A stretch of DNA of 64,000 nucleotides from CALDTK01 sp965213735 (GCA_965213735.1 CBDCAB010000005.1:744001-808000), one strand, 5' to 3'; positions 52,062 through 61,086 are shown, counted from the stretch's first letter. Translations and numbers: made by a program. The notes: generated from the letters alone by a model not told the origin.

Positions 52062-53591
52062 ATGGCTACACCCCGCGTTCGCTTTGCGCCCAGTCCTACC
52101 GGCCCCCTGCACATCGGGGGTGTACGCACTGCGCTCTACAATTATCTGTTTGCGCGCCAGCAAGGCGGCACCTTCATTTTGCGCATTGAAGATACCGACC
52201 AGAAGCGCTACGTCGAGGGTGCTGAGGCTTACATCCGTGAAGCCCTAGACTGGTGCGGCATGTCGCCCGATGAAGGTCCTGTGGTGGGAGGGAAATACGG
52301 TCCCTATCGCCAAAGTGAGCGCTCACATATCTATGCTGAGGCTACTCAACAACTTCTCGATGCCGACCTAGCCTATTATGCTTTTGATACTCCAGCCTCG
52401 CTAGATGCTGCACGGAGAAAAGCGGAGGCTGCAGGTGAGGTTTTTCGCTACGATGCGACTACGCGTAGTCAGTTCGATAATAGTCTTAGCCTTTCGGCAA
52501 AACAGCTCCGCGCTCGACTCGATAGTGATGAGCCCAAGGTGGTAAGGCTGCGCGTGGAGCCAGGAGAGGAAATCGTTTTTACCGATAGAATTCGTGGGTC
52601 GGTACGCTTTAGCAGCGATGAACTCGATGATAAGGTGCTGCTCAAAGCCGATGGTTTGCCTACCTATCACCTCGCCAATGTGGTAGATGACAAGCACATG
52701 GCCATTACTCACGTCATTCGTGGTGAGGAGTGGTTGCCAAGTACTGCACACCACGTTTTGCTTTATCGGGCCTTTGGTTGGCAGACACAGATGCCTGAGT
52801 TTGCCCACCTGCCACTCATCCTCAAGCCGGTTGGTAAAGGCAAGTTGTCTAAGCGCGACGGAGCCAAATTCGGTATCCCGGTCTTTCCTCTCGAGTGGCG
52901 TAATGAGCCCTCTCAGGAGCTGTATGAGGGTTTTCGAGAAAACGGATTTCTTCCAGAGGCAGTCGTCAACTTTCTCGCTTTTCTCGGCTGGAATCCCGGC
53001 ACCGAGCAGGAATTGTTTGCGCTTGATGAACTCGTTGCCGCCTTTGATATCGATAAGATTGGCAAGAGCGGGGCGCGCTTCGATTTTGAAAAAGCACGCT
53101 GGTTCAATCAACAATACATTACCCGCCTCAGCGATGCTGCCTTTGCGGAGTTGGCTCAGGAGGTGGTTCGGCAGGCAGGTTTTGACGTAAGTATACCTTA
53201 TCTCCAGGCCGTTGCTCCACTCATGCGGGAGCGTCTGCACACCATCAACGAGCTTCCCACTGAAGGGCATTACTTCTTTGCGGCCCCGCAGGACTACGAT
53301 GATGTGCAGGCGGCCAAACGTGTGGCCAAGGCAGATCTTAATCAACTCGAGGAGCTCGGGGCGCACCTGCAGGATTCTGAAAGTTGGGAGGCTGAGACGT
53401 TGGGCACTTACGTCAAAACCTGGGCTAGCAACGCAGGCATGAAACTCGGCGTGCTGCTGCCGCTTTACCGCATCGCGCTCACGGGCGGAATGAGCGGCCC
53501 CGGAGTCTTCGAACTCAGCGAATTGCTCGGAAAGAGCGAAACTATTGCCCGCTGGGAAACAGCCGTCAATCATTTTCGTACACTCAGCTAG
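52062..53591 (+). CDS. gltX: Glutamate-tRNA ligase
   Basis: Class I aminoacyl-tRNA synthetase charging tRNA-Glu. The 509-residue protein starts MATPRVRFAPSPTGPLHIGG, the HIGH-type motif, and continues VRTALYNYLFARQQGGTFIL and RIEDTDQKR. The KMSKS-type motif is GKGKLSKRDGAKFG around residue 265. Between them are LLKADGLPTYHLANVVDDK and HVIRGEEWLPSTAHHVLLY. The C-terminal helical anticodon-binding part (from NFLAFLGWNPGTEQELF) is complete. Length and motifs are normal for the bacterial enzyme. Confidence 0.97.
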   Translation: MATPRVRFAPSPTGPLHIGGVRTALYNYLFARQQGGTFILRIEDTDQKRYVEGAEAYIREALDWCGMSPDEGPVVGGKYGPYRQSERSHIYAEATQQLLDADLAYYAFDTPASLDAARRKAEAAGEVFRYDATTRSQFDNSLSLSAKQLRARLDSDEPKVVRLRVEPGEEIVFTDRIRGSVRFSSDELDDKVLLKADGLPTYHLANVVDDKHMAITHVIRGEEWLPSTAHHVLLYRAFGWQTQMPEFAHLPLILKPVGKGKLSKRDGAKFGIPVFPLEWRNEPSQELYEGFRENGFLPEAVVNFLAFLGWNPGTEQELFALDELVAAFDIDKIGKSGARFDFEKARWFNQQYITRLSDAAFAELAQEVVRQAGFDVSIPYLQAVAPLMRERLHTINELPTEGHYFFAAPQDYDDVQAAKRVAKADLNQLEELGAHLQDSESWEAETLGTYVKTWASNAGMKLGVLLPLYRIALTGGMSGPGVFELSELLGKSETIARWETAVNHFRTLS

Positions 53592-53635
53592 CTGCTCAGA
53601 CGCGGCCGACCTACTCGTACGTTAAGTGCTGATCC

Positions 53636-53869
53636 ATGACGCCCCGTAAGCCACACAAACCGAAGCAGTCACTGCCCGATGTGCATCCCGAACTGGAAGG
53701 TTTCGATGTGGAGCTCAACCATTTTGGGGAGGTCGATATGACCATTTCCATCGATAAGCTCAACGATTTCCTTGATCGTGAAGTCGACGATCCGAAGCTA
53801 AAGCAATGGGGTTTTGGCGATGATGATGAGTTGGATGGGGATGATAATGCACTAATCCATGGCAGCTAG
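53636..53869 (+). CDS. Small acidic conserved protein
   Basis: A 77-residue protein: a basic, Pro-rich start (MTPRKPHKPKQSLPDVHPEL), then EGFDVELNHFGEVDMTISID and KLNDFLDREVDDPKL, and a very acidic tail (GDDDELDGDDNALI). I recall small proteins of this kind (DIHPxLEGFxIxIxxFGE) in other Bacteroidota next to unrelated genes, but no function. It lies 44 bp behind gltX and overlaps the convergent anti-sigma-like gene by 18 bp. Confidence 0.75.
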   Translation: MTPRKPHKPKQSLPDVHPELEGFDVELNHFGEVDMTISIDKLNDFLDREVDDPKLKQWGFGDDDELDGDDNALIHGS

Positions 53870-54580
53870 GGCCCGTTGCGCCCGCTCGATGTAGGGCCCC
53901 TGTTCGAGGTAGAGCAAATCCTCGAGTAGTAGCCTTGCCTTGGCCTTATCACCTGTGCTGGTGTACAAGCGTGAGAGCGCCCAGGTAGCATCTTCGTAAT
54001 AGTCAGCTTCGCCGAAGCGGGCTGCGGTAAGGTCCTCGATTGCGGCGGTGGTCTTGCCTGCTTTCCAGAGCGTCATGCCACGCTCGTAGTGGCCGCGCGT
54101 GACGAGTAAGGGTGTGGGCGCCGAGATTATAGCCGAATCGTAGAGCTCGAGACTGCGCGCGTACTCACCGGCTTCGAAAGCGGCGGCTGCTGCAAAGTAG
54201 AGGTCGTGCTCGGGCGCTTCTGCCGAACGTACCTGCCGGGGTCGAGGCATTTCTACGTATGCAAACTCCTCCATGGGTGCCTCAGACTTGCCGCTGTAGG
54301 AGTAGGCTGCCCACAGTAGCGTCAGACAGGCTGCGGCGCCCACCACGTACTTCAGCACCCGCAGCACCGGACGTTCTCTCGGCTCATCAAATAGCGTTGA
54401 GGGCATGGGCGGCACGTCAGCTGCGAGTTCAGCAGCCGTGACATCCGCCGGGTAATCTATATGGAGCGTATCTACAGCCACTGCACACAGCTCGCACTGC
54501 TCGATATGAGCTAGCTGCTCAGCAGTCCAGGTGCCGTTGCGGGCCTGGATGAGTTCAGATGCGGTCAGACAAGTATTCAT
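53852..54580 (-). CDS. ZAS-type anti-sigma-like protein with TPR domain
   Basis: A 242-residue single-pass protein. The cytoplasmic N-terminus has TAEQLAHIEQCELCAVAVDT, which contains the H-x3-C-x2-C zinc motif of ZAS anti-sigma factors. One membrane helix follows (VLKYVVGAAACLTLLWAAYS, about residues 84-103), and then a periplasmic part with tetratricopeptide-like repeats (LYFAAAAAFEAGEYARSLEL, GHYERGMTLWKAGKTTAAIE, WALSRLYTSTGDKAKARLLL). It begins 27 bp after the ECF sigma gene on the same strand, the usual sigma/anti-sigma order. It is therefore likely the regulator of that sigma factor. A sensing role for the TPR part is inferred. Confidence 0.75.
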   Translation of the reverse strand: MNTCLTASELIQARNGTWTAEQLAHIEQCELCAVAVDTLHIDYPADVTAAELAADVPPMPSTLFDEPRERPVLRVLKYVVGAAACLTLLWAAYSYSGKSEAPMEEFAYVEMPRPRQVRSAEAPEHDLYFAAAAAFEAGEYARSLELYDSAIISAPTPLLVTRGHYERGMTLWKAGKTTAAIEDLTAARFGEADYYEDATWALSRLYTSTGDKAKARLLLEDLLYLEQGPYIERAQRALAAMD

Positions 54581-54607
54581 AGTGAAGCGGCTACAACTCT
54601 AGTTATG

Positions 54608-55168
54608 TTAGAAATCATTGAATTTAAGGTGATGGAACAGACGAATTTTTCCGTTTTGTATGGCAGAGCGAACAATGCCCAGTGGTAAACCGGTGATTTC
54701 AGCAATTTTAGCGTATTTGTAGTTGCCAAAATAGAATAGCGTAATACACTCCCGCTGCTGAAGTGGAAGCTTTTGAATCCCTGCAAGCAAAGGTGCATAG
54801 CGAACCTCATCGGCTTCAGCTATTAGACTACTGTCGCTGCGAAAATCCACGTGACCGAGAGAAAATAGTTTGGCTGAATAGATTCCCTCTTTCTCCCTGC
54901 GCTTCGAGCGACTGCTTAACAACGTGAGTGAGGCATTGCGAGTAGCCACCGCTAAGTAATTACTTACATTCCGTACGCGGCGAGGCGGCTGCGGCATCAA
55001 AAATTTTTCCATCACCGCTGCGGCCACGATCTTCGCATCTGCGAGTTCGCAAAATTTGCGTGCATTGAGCAATACGCCCGGAGCAAAGCGGTCGTATGCT
55101 GCCGTAAGAGCTCGCCTGTCGCGGGTCGATACAGCTTTCCAGTAAAGGTCTTCGTTGCTCAGCGACAC
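54608..55168 (-). CDS. RNA polymerase sigma factor, ECF/sigma-70 family
   Basis: A 186-residue sigma factor. Region 2 is the segment LYWKAVSTRDRRALTAAYDR, FAPGVLLNARKFCELADAKI and VRNVSNYLAVATRNASLTLL. Region 4 is LAGIQKLPLQQRECITLFYF, GNYKYAKIAEITGLPLGIVR and SAIQNGKIRLFHHL, a helix-turn-helix of ECF type. The spacing agrees. It begins 7 bp after the stop of the O-antigen-ligase-like gene and is followed by a ZAS protein, so it appears to be made with the exopolysaccharide genes. It may control that cluster or envelope stress genes; no target promoter can be named. Confidence 0.9.
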   Translation of the reverse strand: MSLSNEDLYWKAVSTRDRRALTAAYDRFAPGVLLNARKFCELADAKIVAAAVMEKFLMPQPPRRVRNVSNYLAVATRNASLTLLSSRSKRREKEGIYSAKLFSLGHVDFRSDSSLIAEADEVRYAPLLAGIQKLPLQQRECITLFYFGNYKYAKIAEITGLPLGIVRSAIQNGKIRLFHHLKFNDF

Positions 55169-55175
55169 GGGCGGC

Positions 55176-56669
55176 TCAATCTACTGAATAGTCTATGCTT
55201 TGCTGATCGTCATCGCGACTATCCCAGGTTTGGTCGAGCCTCCCGCGCAGATCGAGATTCACCAGCAGTGCCAGCGTCAGGAAAAACCATGGCCCACTCT
55301 TATCAGTCTCCAGCATATCGTTGATCAACTGAAAACTCAAATTTATAGCCAAAGAGGCCGCCAGCATCAGTACGGTGCGCCTTTCAGCAGGAGTTTGCGC
55401 TCGGTGATAGGCACGTTGTGCTGTGAGCAAGCCCGCCACACATAAGCTAAAAAAGATGAGTAAGCCTAGCCAACCCTGCTCCACGAGCACCATCAGAAGA
55501 TAATTGTGAATGCCCGACTTCTCAGGATTCTCACTCACATAAGTTCGGAAACTCTCCAGCGCAAAACCTTTGTAGTAGCGATGAAAATTACCTGGGCCCC
55601 AACCTACCCAGGGCTTTTCGGCAGCCATATAACTCCCCGCTACCCAGCGATACACGCGCTCCATTGTGGAAATATCCTCGAGCTTATAGGTGGCTTCGAG
55701 CAAATTGCTGAAGTCCTTGTGGGTGACGGTCTTGGTGTAGTTGGGCGCGAAGCCGAAAAAGCGGTTCTGCGAGACCAGAAAGCTAGAAGCAGCAACAATG
55801 ACGGCCACTGCAAGCACCAGCGCTGGCCGTGTGAGCTTCCACTTGACGATATACACGAAGGCAAATCCGACAAATAAGCTGACAAATGCTGCTCGGGTGT
55901 AGCTTGTATACACCGCAGCAAGTGCAAGTATTGAGGTGGCCACTAGCCAGTAGCGCGCCAAGGACCCCTTGCCGAAACTCCTCACCGACAGCACGAAAAA
56001 AGGCACCAAGATGCTCGCTAGTGCTGCGTAGCTCACGTGATTACGAAAGAAGGGGGACATCGCCTTATTCACCATCTCAAAGGTGAAACCAAGCGCCGCG
56101 TGCCGCACCAAACACCATAGCAAAACCACACTCAGCGGCACAGCAATCCAGAGCACCAGTCGACGCATATCTACCTGCCGACGAATAAGAAAAGCCGCCA
56201 AAAAATAAAATGGAACTACATACCACAGCTTAGCGAATAAGTATTTTATTGAGGTCAGCTGATAACTCGACGTCAGCGTCGTGAGCAGTATCCAACTCAG
56301 GTGCAGCAGCAGTAGCAAGGTGATTGGGTGCCTAAAGAAGTCGGCCTCTATCACGCCTGCTCTACGAACAATATAGATGATGCCGAGGCCCGTCAGCAGC
56401 AGCATGATCGGTTCAGCGGGCAGGTCCATGCCTAGGGAGCCAAAGTTGACTTCCATGCTCACCGTGATAGCCGCTACACAGAGCAGCAAGACGAGCCTCA
56501 AGTTGAGTACGGCAATGGCTATACCGAGCACCCCGATAGGCACGATCAAGGGTAGAGGCGTAGAAAGTGCCGCCGCAGCAGCAACAGCTAGCAGCGTGAG
56601 CAGCAGGTACGCCCACAGCAGCGGCTCAGCAGCCGCCCTTGCCCTTACTCGCGCAAATACCTGCGCCAT
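55176..56669 (-). CDS. O-antigen ligase/polymerase-like membrane protein (Wzy_C)
   Basis: A 497-residue polytopic membrane protein with about eleven helices. The Wzy_C/WaaL-type large loop contains RVYRWVAGSYMAAEKPWVGW, GPGNFHRYYKGFA and then HNYLLMVLVEQGWLGLLIFF, the usual G-x-G-x-x-x...H-N-x-x-L...E-x-G pattern. Such proteins link or polymerise surface polysaccharide repeats on the periplasmic side. Its start overlaps the end of the Wzz-like gene by 25 bp. The C-terminal end (WDSRDDDQQSIDYSVD) is acidic and cytoplasmic. Whether it is a ligase or polymerase cannot be told. Confidence 0.85.
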   Translation of the reverse strand: MAQVFARVRARAAAEPLLWAYLLLTLLAVAAAAALSTPLPLIVPIGVLGIAIAVLNLRLVLLLCVAAITVSMEVNFGSLGMDLPAEPIMLLLTGLGIIYIVRRAGVIEADFFRHPITLLLLLHLSWILLTTLTSSYQLTSIKYLFAKLWYVVPFYFLAAFLIRRQVDMRRLVLWIAVPLSVVLLWCLVRHAALGFTFEMVNKAMSPFFRNHVSYAALASILVPFFVLSVRSFGKGSLARYWLVATSILALAAVYTSYTRAAFVSLFVGFAFVYIVKWKLTRPALVLAVAVIVAASSFLVSQNRFFGFAPNYTKTVTHKDFSNLLEATYKLEDISTMERVYRWVAGSYMAAEKPWVGWGPGNFHRYYKGFALESFRTYVSENPEKSGIHNYLLMVLVEQGWLGLLIFFSLCVAGLLTAQRAYHRAQTPAERRTVLMLAASLAINLSFQLINDMLETDKSGPWFFLTLALLVNLDLRGRLDQTWDSRDDDQQSIDYSVD

Positions 56670-57772
56670 TCTACAGATTTGTAGGTGTCGTGTACCAGCA
56701 CTCCGAGTACTGCAAGCACAAACGCGACTAGCGTGCCTCCTACCACAATTAGCCAGCGTACCGGTCGCACTTTAGCATCAGGGACAGCCGCTTTATCGAC
56801 CAGGTAGATGACAGTTCCGCCGGTGAAAGAGGTGAGGCGGCGTAAGATTTCTAGGTTGTAGGCTAATTGCTCTGCCAGCAGTTCGCTTTCGATTTGCAGC
56901 GCCTCCACATCGCTCCGACCGCGAGCAAAGCGCTCCAATTGGTCTTTGACGCTCCTTCTGGACATGCGTTGCGCCTCCAGCCTGGCCTGAATCACCGCTA
57001 GCGAATCGCGCAGCCTACCTCCCACTCGCGAGCGGGTGAGACTTGCAAGGCGCGTGCTGTCCATCAACACATCGCGGTCGATTTTGTCGAGCATGCCTGA
57101 GAGCTGCTCACTTTGAGTAGTGACGTCGACGATGCCATAGCGCGTGCTGAGGGCTTGCAGCGAATCCACCAGCTGCAGCCGCCTTTGTCGCTTGGCCTCT
57201 AAGGAGCTCTCGTAGTTGCTCGCCTGCATGCCAAGCCCTCGCTGAATCACCTGACGCAACACAAACTCCACCCTGTCGCGGGCCGCATTCGCAATAGCTG
57301 CAGCGCGCTCGGGATCCGTATCCTCTACCGATATCTGCACCTCATCGTAGCGTGTACGCAGCACCTCATAGTTATCTGCAAAAGCTTCACGGACTTGATA
57401 GCGCGCGCGGCGACTCTCCCTGTCTATGTCGTACACTCCAAACAAGTCGAAACTGTCGATGAGAAAGCTGATGGTCTCCTCGGAATTAGCCACACCAATA
57501 ATGCGCTCGATATCATCGCCTGTGCCATAGATCTCGACTTGTGCTTGGGCGGAGTTGAGCACCGAGGGGTTGCTTTGATCGGGACTAGCAGCCAAAAAGG
57601 TGGTTGAGGCGCGGTAGTACTCCGGCAGCAACAGCGAGATGATGATGCAGATTATCGCGGCACCTGCGGTTATAGCAGCGATGAGTCGCCTGCGTCGCAA
57701 GAGGAGCCCGACGACATCGAGCAGATTGTCACGTTGCGGCATGTGGTGGAGTGAGAGCTTAAAGTCGCGCAA
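56645..57772 (-). CDS. Wzz-type polysaccharide chain-length/export protein
   Basis: A 375-residue protein with a membrane helix at each end (LIAAITAGAAIICIIISLLL at about 29-48 and WLIVVGGTLVAFVLAVLGVL near 340-360) and a long helical periplasmic part (VEFVLRQVIQRGLGMQASNY, LERFARGRSDVEALQIESEL). Just before the second helix is the Pro-rich VDKAAVPDAKVRPVRWL, typical of Wzz/PCP proteins. There is no cytoplasmic tyrosine kinase domain, so it is PCP-1-like. It controls chain length or assembly of exopolysaccharide together with the neighbouring flippase and ligase-like protein. Confidence 0.85.
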   Translation of the reverse strand: MRDFKLSLHHMPQRDNLLDVVGLLLRRRRLIAAITAGAAIICIIISLLLPEYYRASTTFLAASPDQSNPSVLNSAQAQVEIYGTGDDIERIIGVANSEETISFLIDSFDLFGVYDIDRESRRARYQVREAFADNYEVLRTRYDEVQISVEDTDPERAAAIANAARDRVEFVLRQVIQRGLGMQASNYESSLEAKRQRRLQLVDSLQALSTRYGIVDVTTQSEQLSGMLDKIDRDVLMDSTRLASLTRSRVGGRLRDSLAVIQARLEAQRMSRRSVKDQLERFARGRSDVEALQIESELLAEQLAYNLEILRRLTSFTGGTVIYLVDKAAVPDAKVRPVRWLIVVGGTLVAFVLAVLGVLVHDTYKSVEWRRYLRE

Positions 57773-57810
57773 ACATAGCCACTTCGCCTACGCGTATTTC
57801 CTAACTCGAA

Positions 57811-59283
57811 TTAGGTTCTCTGATTGCGCAGTTTAGCGACTAATTCACGAGGATTGGCCACCAAACCTGTCGCCAGGCCGGCACAGAGGCATACTACTAC
57901 CTGCAGACTGAGGCTCCACAGCAAGTGCATTGAGGCGAGCTGAGAGCAGTAAGCTGTCGCCAAAACCAACGTTGCGTACACGGGCAGAGGCCACCAGCGC
58001 CTGCCTGCACTTGCCCGGCCCGCAATACGTGTCACTGCGACGAATTCTACCAGGGCAACGCCAAGTTGTGTAGCAACTGTAGCCGCCGCCGCTCCTGCCG
58101 CTCCGTAGCGTGGGATGAGCCACCAATTGAGGGTGATGTTGACCACTACTGCCACCGCAAAGGCCGTGTTGATCACGCTCAAGCGCTGTCGAGCAAGCAA
58201 GTAGCTGCCGTACACATAGGCCAAGCCTATTCCCACTGCGCTCCACATGAGGTAGGCAAGTACCTCTCCCCAATCTGCGCGTGCATCGGTGTAAAGGACC
58301 TCGAGCAGTCCACTTGCGTGAAAACTCGTCCAGGCTGCAAAACCTATTCCCAGTGCAGCCATATAACCCGCAGCCTGGCGGAGCAGCAACACGCCCGACT
58401 CGCCGAGAGCAACCTGTTTGCTCAACATCGGCAACAGCAGCGTCGCAAACATAAATCCAATCATATTGAAACCATCGAGCAGTCGATAACTCGCAGCATA
58501 CTTACCCGCCTCGTACAAGCCTTCGGTGAGTAAGTACTCAATCATTACCATGTCTACACGTGAAAAGGCAGTAGCCAGCAGCAGGATGAGTCCATACGGC
58601 AGTGTGGCTGCTAGTAAGGTGCGGATGGCAGGCATGTCCCAGCGCAGCCACCGCTGACCAGGCTCGAGTTTCGTGCCTACCACGACCAGCCCAATGGTGA
58701 TGAGCAAAGCCAAAATCTGTACCGCCAGAAAGGTTTCGACAGTGAGCCACGCCAGCAGTTTTGGCGAAAGCGGACCGATGCCTACCCCAGCGAGCAGCAA
58801 AGGCCCCAGCAGCAGGATGAGCAAGACCTTATCGGCGACACTTACCAGGCTGTTGAAGCGGTATTTCTCTTGCGCTCCGAGATTAGTCCGCAGCAATTGC
58901 AAGAGGCTCAATACTGTGTGGTAGCCTGCCGCCAGCATAACGATTATCAGATCGCGCCCCCGCACTCCAAAGGCATAGGCTGCCAGCAGCACTACCAGCC
59001 CAAACACGAGCGAAAGGACCAGTTTTAGCGAAAGCATCACAGGCAGCCGCTCGCGCAGTAATTGCGGTGATTTGCTAAGGGTGACGGCGTTGTAATTCTG
59101 CAGCCCTAAATCGTAGATGACGCCAAACAAAAAGGCAAAACTGAAGTACGTGGCGTACCGACCGTATTCCACAGTGCCGAGCACGTTTTGCACGCCGAGA
59201 TCGATGCCGAGCAGGTAGAGCGGCTTTACCAGCGCGTTGATGCCGAGAATCAGGGCGAGATTGGCGGCGAAAGCTTTGCGCAT
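57811..59283 (-). CDS. Polysaccharide flippase (Wzx/MOP family)
   Basis: A 490-residue protein with about fourteen membrane helices. The beginning NLALILGINALVKPLYLLGI and NVLGTVEYGRYATYFSFAFL, the mid part RVDMVMIEYLLTEGLYEAGK, and YAASYRLLDGFNMIGFMFAT are typical of RfbX/Wzx-type flippases; the second half has GAAGAAAATVATQLGVALVE. It would move lipid-linked repeats across the inner membrane. It heads the row Wzx-Wzz-ligase on the minus strand, 22 bp behind the SDR gene. Confidence 0.88.
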   Translation of the reverse strand: MRKAFAANLALILGINALVKPLYLLGIDLGVQNVLGTVEYGRYATYFSFAFLFGVIYDLGLQNYNAVTLSKSPQLLRERLPVMLSLKLVLSLVFGLVVLLAAYAFGVRGRDLIIVMLAAGYHTVLSLLQLLRTNLGAQEKYRFNSLVSVADKVLLILLLGPLLLAGVGIGPLSPKLLAWLTVETFLAVQILALLITIGLVVVGTKLEPGQRWLRWDMPAIRTLLAATLPYGLILLLATAFSRVDMVMIEYLLTEGLYEAGKYAASYRLLDGFNMIGFMFATLLLPMLSKQVALGESGVLLLRQAAGYMAALGIGFAAWTSFHASGLLEVLYTDARADWGEVLAYLMWSAVGIGLAYVYGSYLLARQRLSVINTAFAVAVVVNITLNWWLIPRYGAAGAAAATVATQLGVALVEFVAVTRIAGRASAGRRWWPLPVYATLVLATAYCSQLASMHLLWSLSLQVVVCLCAGLATGLVANPRELVAKLRNQRT

Positions 59284-59305
59284 GAGCCGCTAAGGTGCGG
59301 CGGGG

Positions 59306-60097
59306 CTACAGACTTTTGGTACGGCCGCCATCCACAGGCAAATTGATGCCGTTGATATAAGCCCCAGCCGGTGAAGCGAGAAAGGTAATCGCTGCGCCTG
59401 TTTCACGTGGATCAGCAAATCTTCCTGCAGGCACATTACTGCGCATATCAGCAGCGATTTGCTCCTCACTTAGGCCCTGAGCTTTCGCACGAGCACTAAT
59501 TATCTCGCCGAGGCGATCGGTATCGGTAAAGCCAGGCAAAACATTGTTAACGGTGATACCATCAGGGCCGAGTTCGCTAGCCAAAGTTTTGGCCCAATTG
59601 GCCATTGCTCCGCGGATGGTGTTGGACACGCCGAGGCCAGGAATGGGCTGTTTTACGGAAGTAGAAACTACGTTGATGATGCGACCATACTTCTCCGCAC
59701 GCATGCCCGGTAGCACAGCCTGTAAGATCGTCTGCGCCGCACTCACATGCTGATGAAATGCCTGCTCGAGGGCCTGCACACTCGCCTCGTGTAGAGGGCC
59801 ACCTTTCGGTCCGCCGGTGTTGTTGATCCATATGTGAAAAGGACTGCTTTTGGCTACGGTTCTCACGAGCTGTCCGAGCTCGAGCAGCTCATTTTGGTCG
59901 ACAGTAATCATCGTATGAGCTTGCTCATGATTGTAGTCGAGGCGTTTAAGGACAGCCATGAGCGTATCTGGGTCTCGACCCAACACCACGCAGGAGGCTC
60001 CGGCCTCGGATAGAGCAATAGCAGTGGCGCGGCCGATGCCTCGCGATGCTCCACAGATAAGGGCGCGTTTGCCGAACAGAGGTGGTTGAGTAGCCAT
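59306..60097 (-). CDS. SDR-family oxidoreductase lacking the YxxxK motif
   Basis: A 263-residue Rossmann-fold protein. The NAD(P) motif is RALICGASRGIGRATAIALS (GxxxGIG), followed by INNTGGPKGGPL, the NNAG-like motif with insertion. The usual catalytic Tyr-x3-Lys is not seen: where it should stand the sequence is GLGVSNTIRGAMANWAKTLA. This SNxxR form is known in a branch of FabG-like SDRs with a PIPGL segment. The end NGINLPVDGGRTKSL is normal. Reduction of a ketone is probable, but catalysis would need another proton donor. It lies 22 bp before the flippase gene. Confidence 0.85.
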   Translation of the reverse strand: MATQPPLFGKRALICGASRGIGRATAIALSEAGASCVVLGRDPDTLMAVLKRLDYNHEQAHTMITVDQNELLELGQLVRTVAKSSPFHIWINNTGGPKGGPLHEASVQALEQAFHQHVSAAQTILQAVLPGMRAEKYGRIINVVSTSVKQPIPGLGVSNTIRGAMANWAKTLASELGPDGITVNNVLPGFTDTDRLGEIISARAKAQGLSEEQIAADMRSNVPAGRFADPRETGAAITFLASPAGAYINGINLPVDGGRTKSL

Positions 60098-60171
60098 GGC
60101 CGCAAAGAAAAGCGCCCGCTGCGAGCAATACTCACGGCGGGCGCAAATGAACTATCGGCAGTAACTAGCAA

Positions 60172-61086
60172 CTAGCGTGTAGGTACAGTCTCCGGAGCTT
60201 CGAGGAGCTTGAAAAACTGGTCGAGCTTGGGCGTCAAGATGATCTCTGTGCGCCTGTTCATAGCGCGACCTTCAGGTGTGTCGTTAGAGGCTTTCGGTGA
60301 AAATTCGCCACGGGCAGAAGCGCTCAAACGATTGGGGGCCACGCCGTAGTTGTTGACCAGCGTTTTGGCGACAGCCTGCGCACGCGCACCGGAAAGTGCC
60401 CAGTTGTCAGGATACTTCGCCGAGCTAATGGGCACATTATCAGTATGACCTTCGATGGTGACCTCCAAGTCTTGGTTGTCCTTCACCACGCGAGCCACCT
60501 TTGAAAGTACCTCACCTGCACGGGCACCTATATCCGCCTGACCGCTTTGGAAGAGCAGCTTGTCGGAAATGGAGACAAATACTTTGGTACCTTTAACCTG
60601 TACCTCAATATCCTCATCGTTGAGGTTTTCGAGGCTCTTTTTCAGGTTGTAGACCAGGGCGACATTGGTAGAGTCCTTGACGCGAATAATCTTATTCAGC
60701 TGTTCGATTTGGCTCGATTGCTTATTGATTTTCTCGAGTGAGGCTTGAATGGATTTGGCCTCTGCAGCGGAGGTAACCTGATTGGCAGCCATGTTGTCGA
60801 GCAACTTCTGGTTGGTCTGGTTCATGGTCTGCATCTGCTCGGAAAGCGTTTCGGCGCGTGCACGTTCGCGAGCCAATTCAGCTTCTTTGTTTTGTAGGGT
60901 TTGGGTGAGGCGACCTACGTCAGCGGTGCGCCCTTCCTGCAGGTCTTTAATGCGCGCCATGGCCTCTTCGAGGGCCAATTGCGTTTGAGCTTGTTCACCT
61001 TCGAGTGCGCGGTACTTCTTTTTACTGACGCAGGAAGGCAGAGCGAGTGCGCATAGTAGCGCGAAGATCAGGACTTTAACTTGCAT
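60172..61086 (-). CDS. OmpA-family lipoprotein with coiled coil
   Basis: A 304-residue protein: signal MQVKVLIFALLCALALPSCV with lipobox LPSC, then a coiled coil from about 30 to 150 (RALEGEQAQTQLALEEAMAR, LQNKEAELARERARAETLSE), and a C-terminal OmpA domain with KLLFQSGQADIGARAGEVLS, TIEGHTDNVPISSAKYPDNW, ALSGARAQAVAKTLV and AMNRRTEIILTPK. The peptidoglycan-binding Asp (GHTDN) and Arg (NRRTEI) are present. It likely anchors the outer membrane to the wall. It is separated from the SDR gene by 74 bp. Confidence 0.92.
   Translation of the reverse strand: MQVKVLIFALLCALALPSCVSKKKYRALEGEQAQTQLALEEAMARIKDLQEGRTADVGRLTQTLQNKEAELARERARAETLSEQMQTMNQTNQKLLDNMAANQVTSAAEAKSIQASLEKINKQSSQIEQLNKIIRVKDSTNVALVYNLKKSLENLNDEDIEVQVKGTKVFVSISDKLLFQSGQADIGARAGEVLSKVARVVKDNQDLEVTIEGHTDNVPISSAKYPDNWALSGARAQAVAKTLVNNYGVAPNRLSASARGEFSPKASNDTPEGRAMNRRTEIILTPKLDQFFKLLEAPETVPTR

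Noticed and set aside
52401..53573. A 390-residue frame antisense to gltX
   Set aside because: It is the mirror of a strongly coding gene; its sequence has no family features, and the gltX frame is complete with all motifs.
59400..59415. A third parS-like site, TGTTTCACGTGGATC
   Set aside because: Only one half of the palindrome matches, and it lies in the SDR coding sequence; probably chance.
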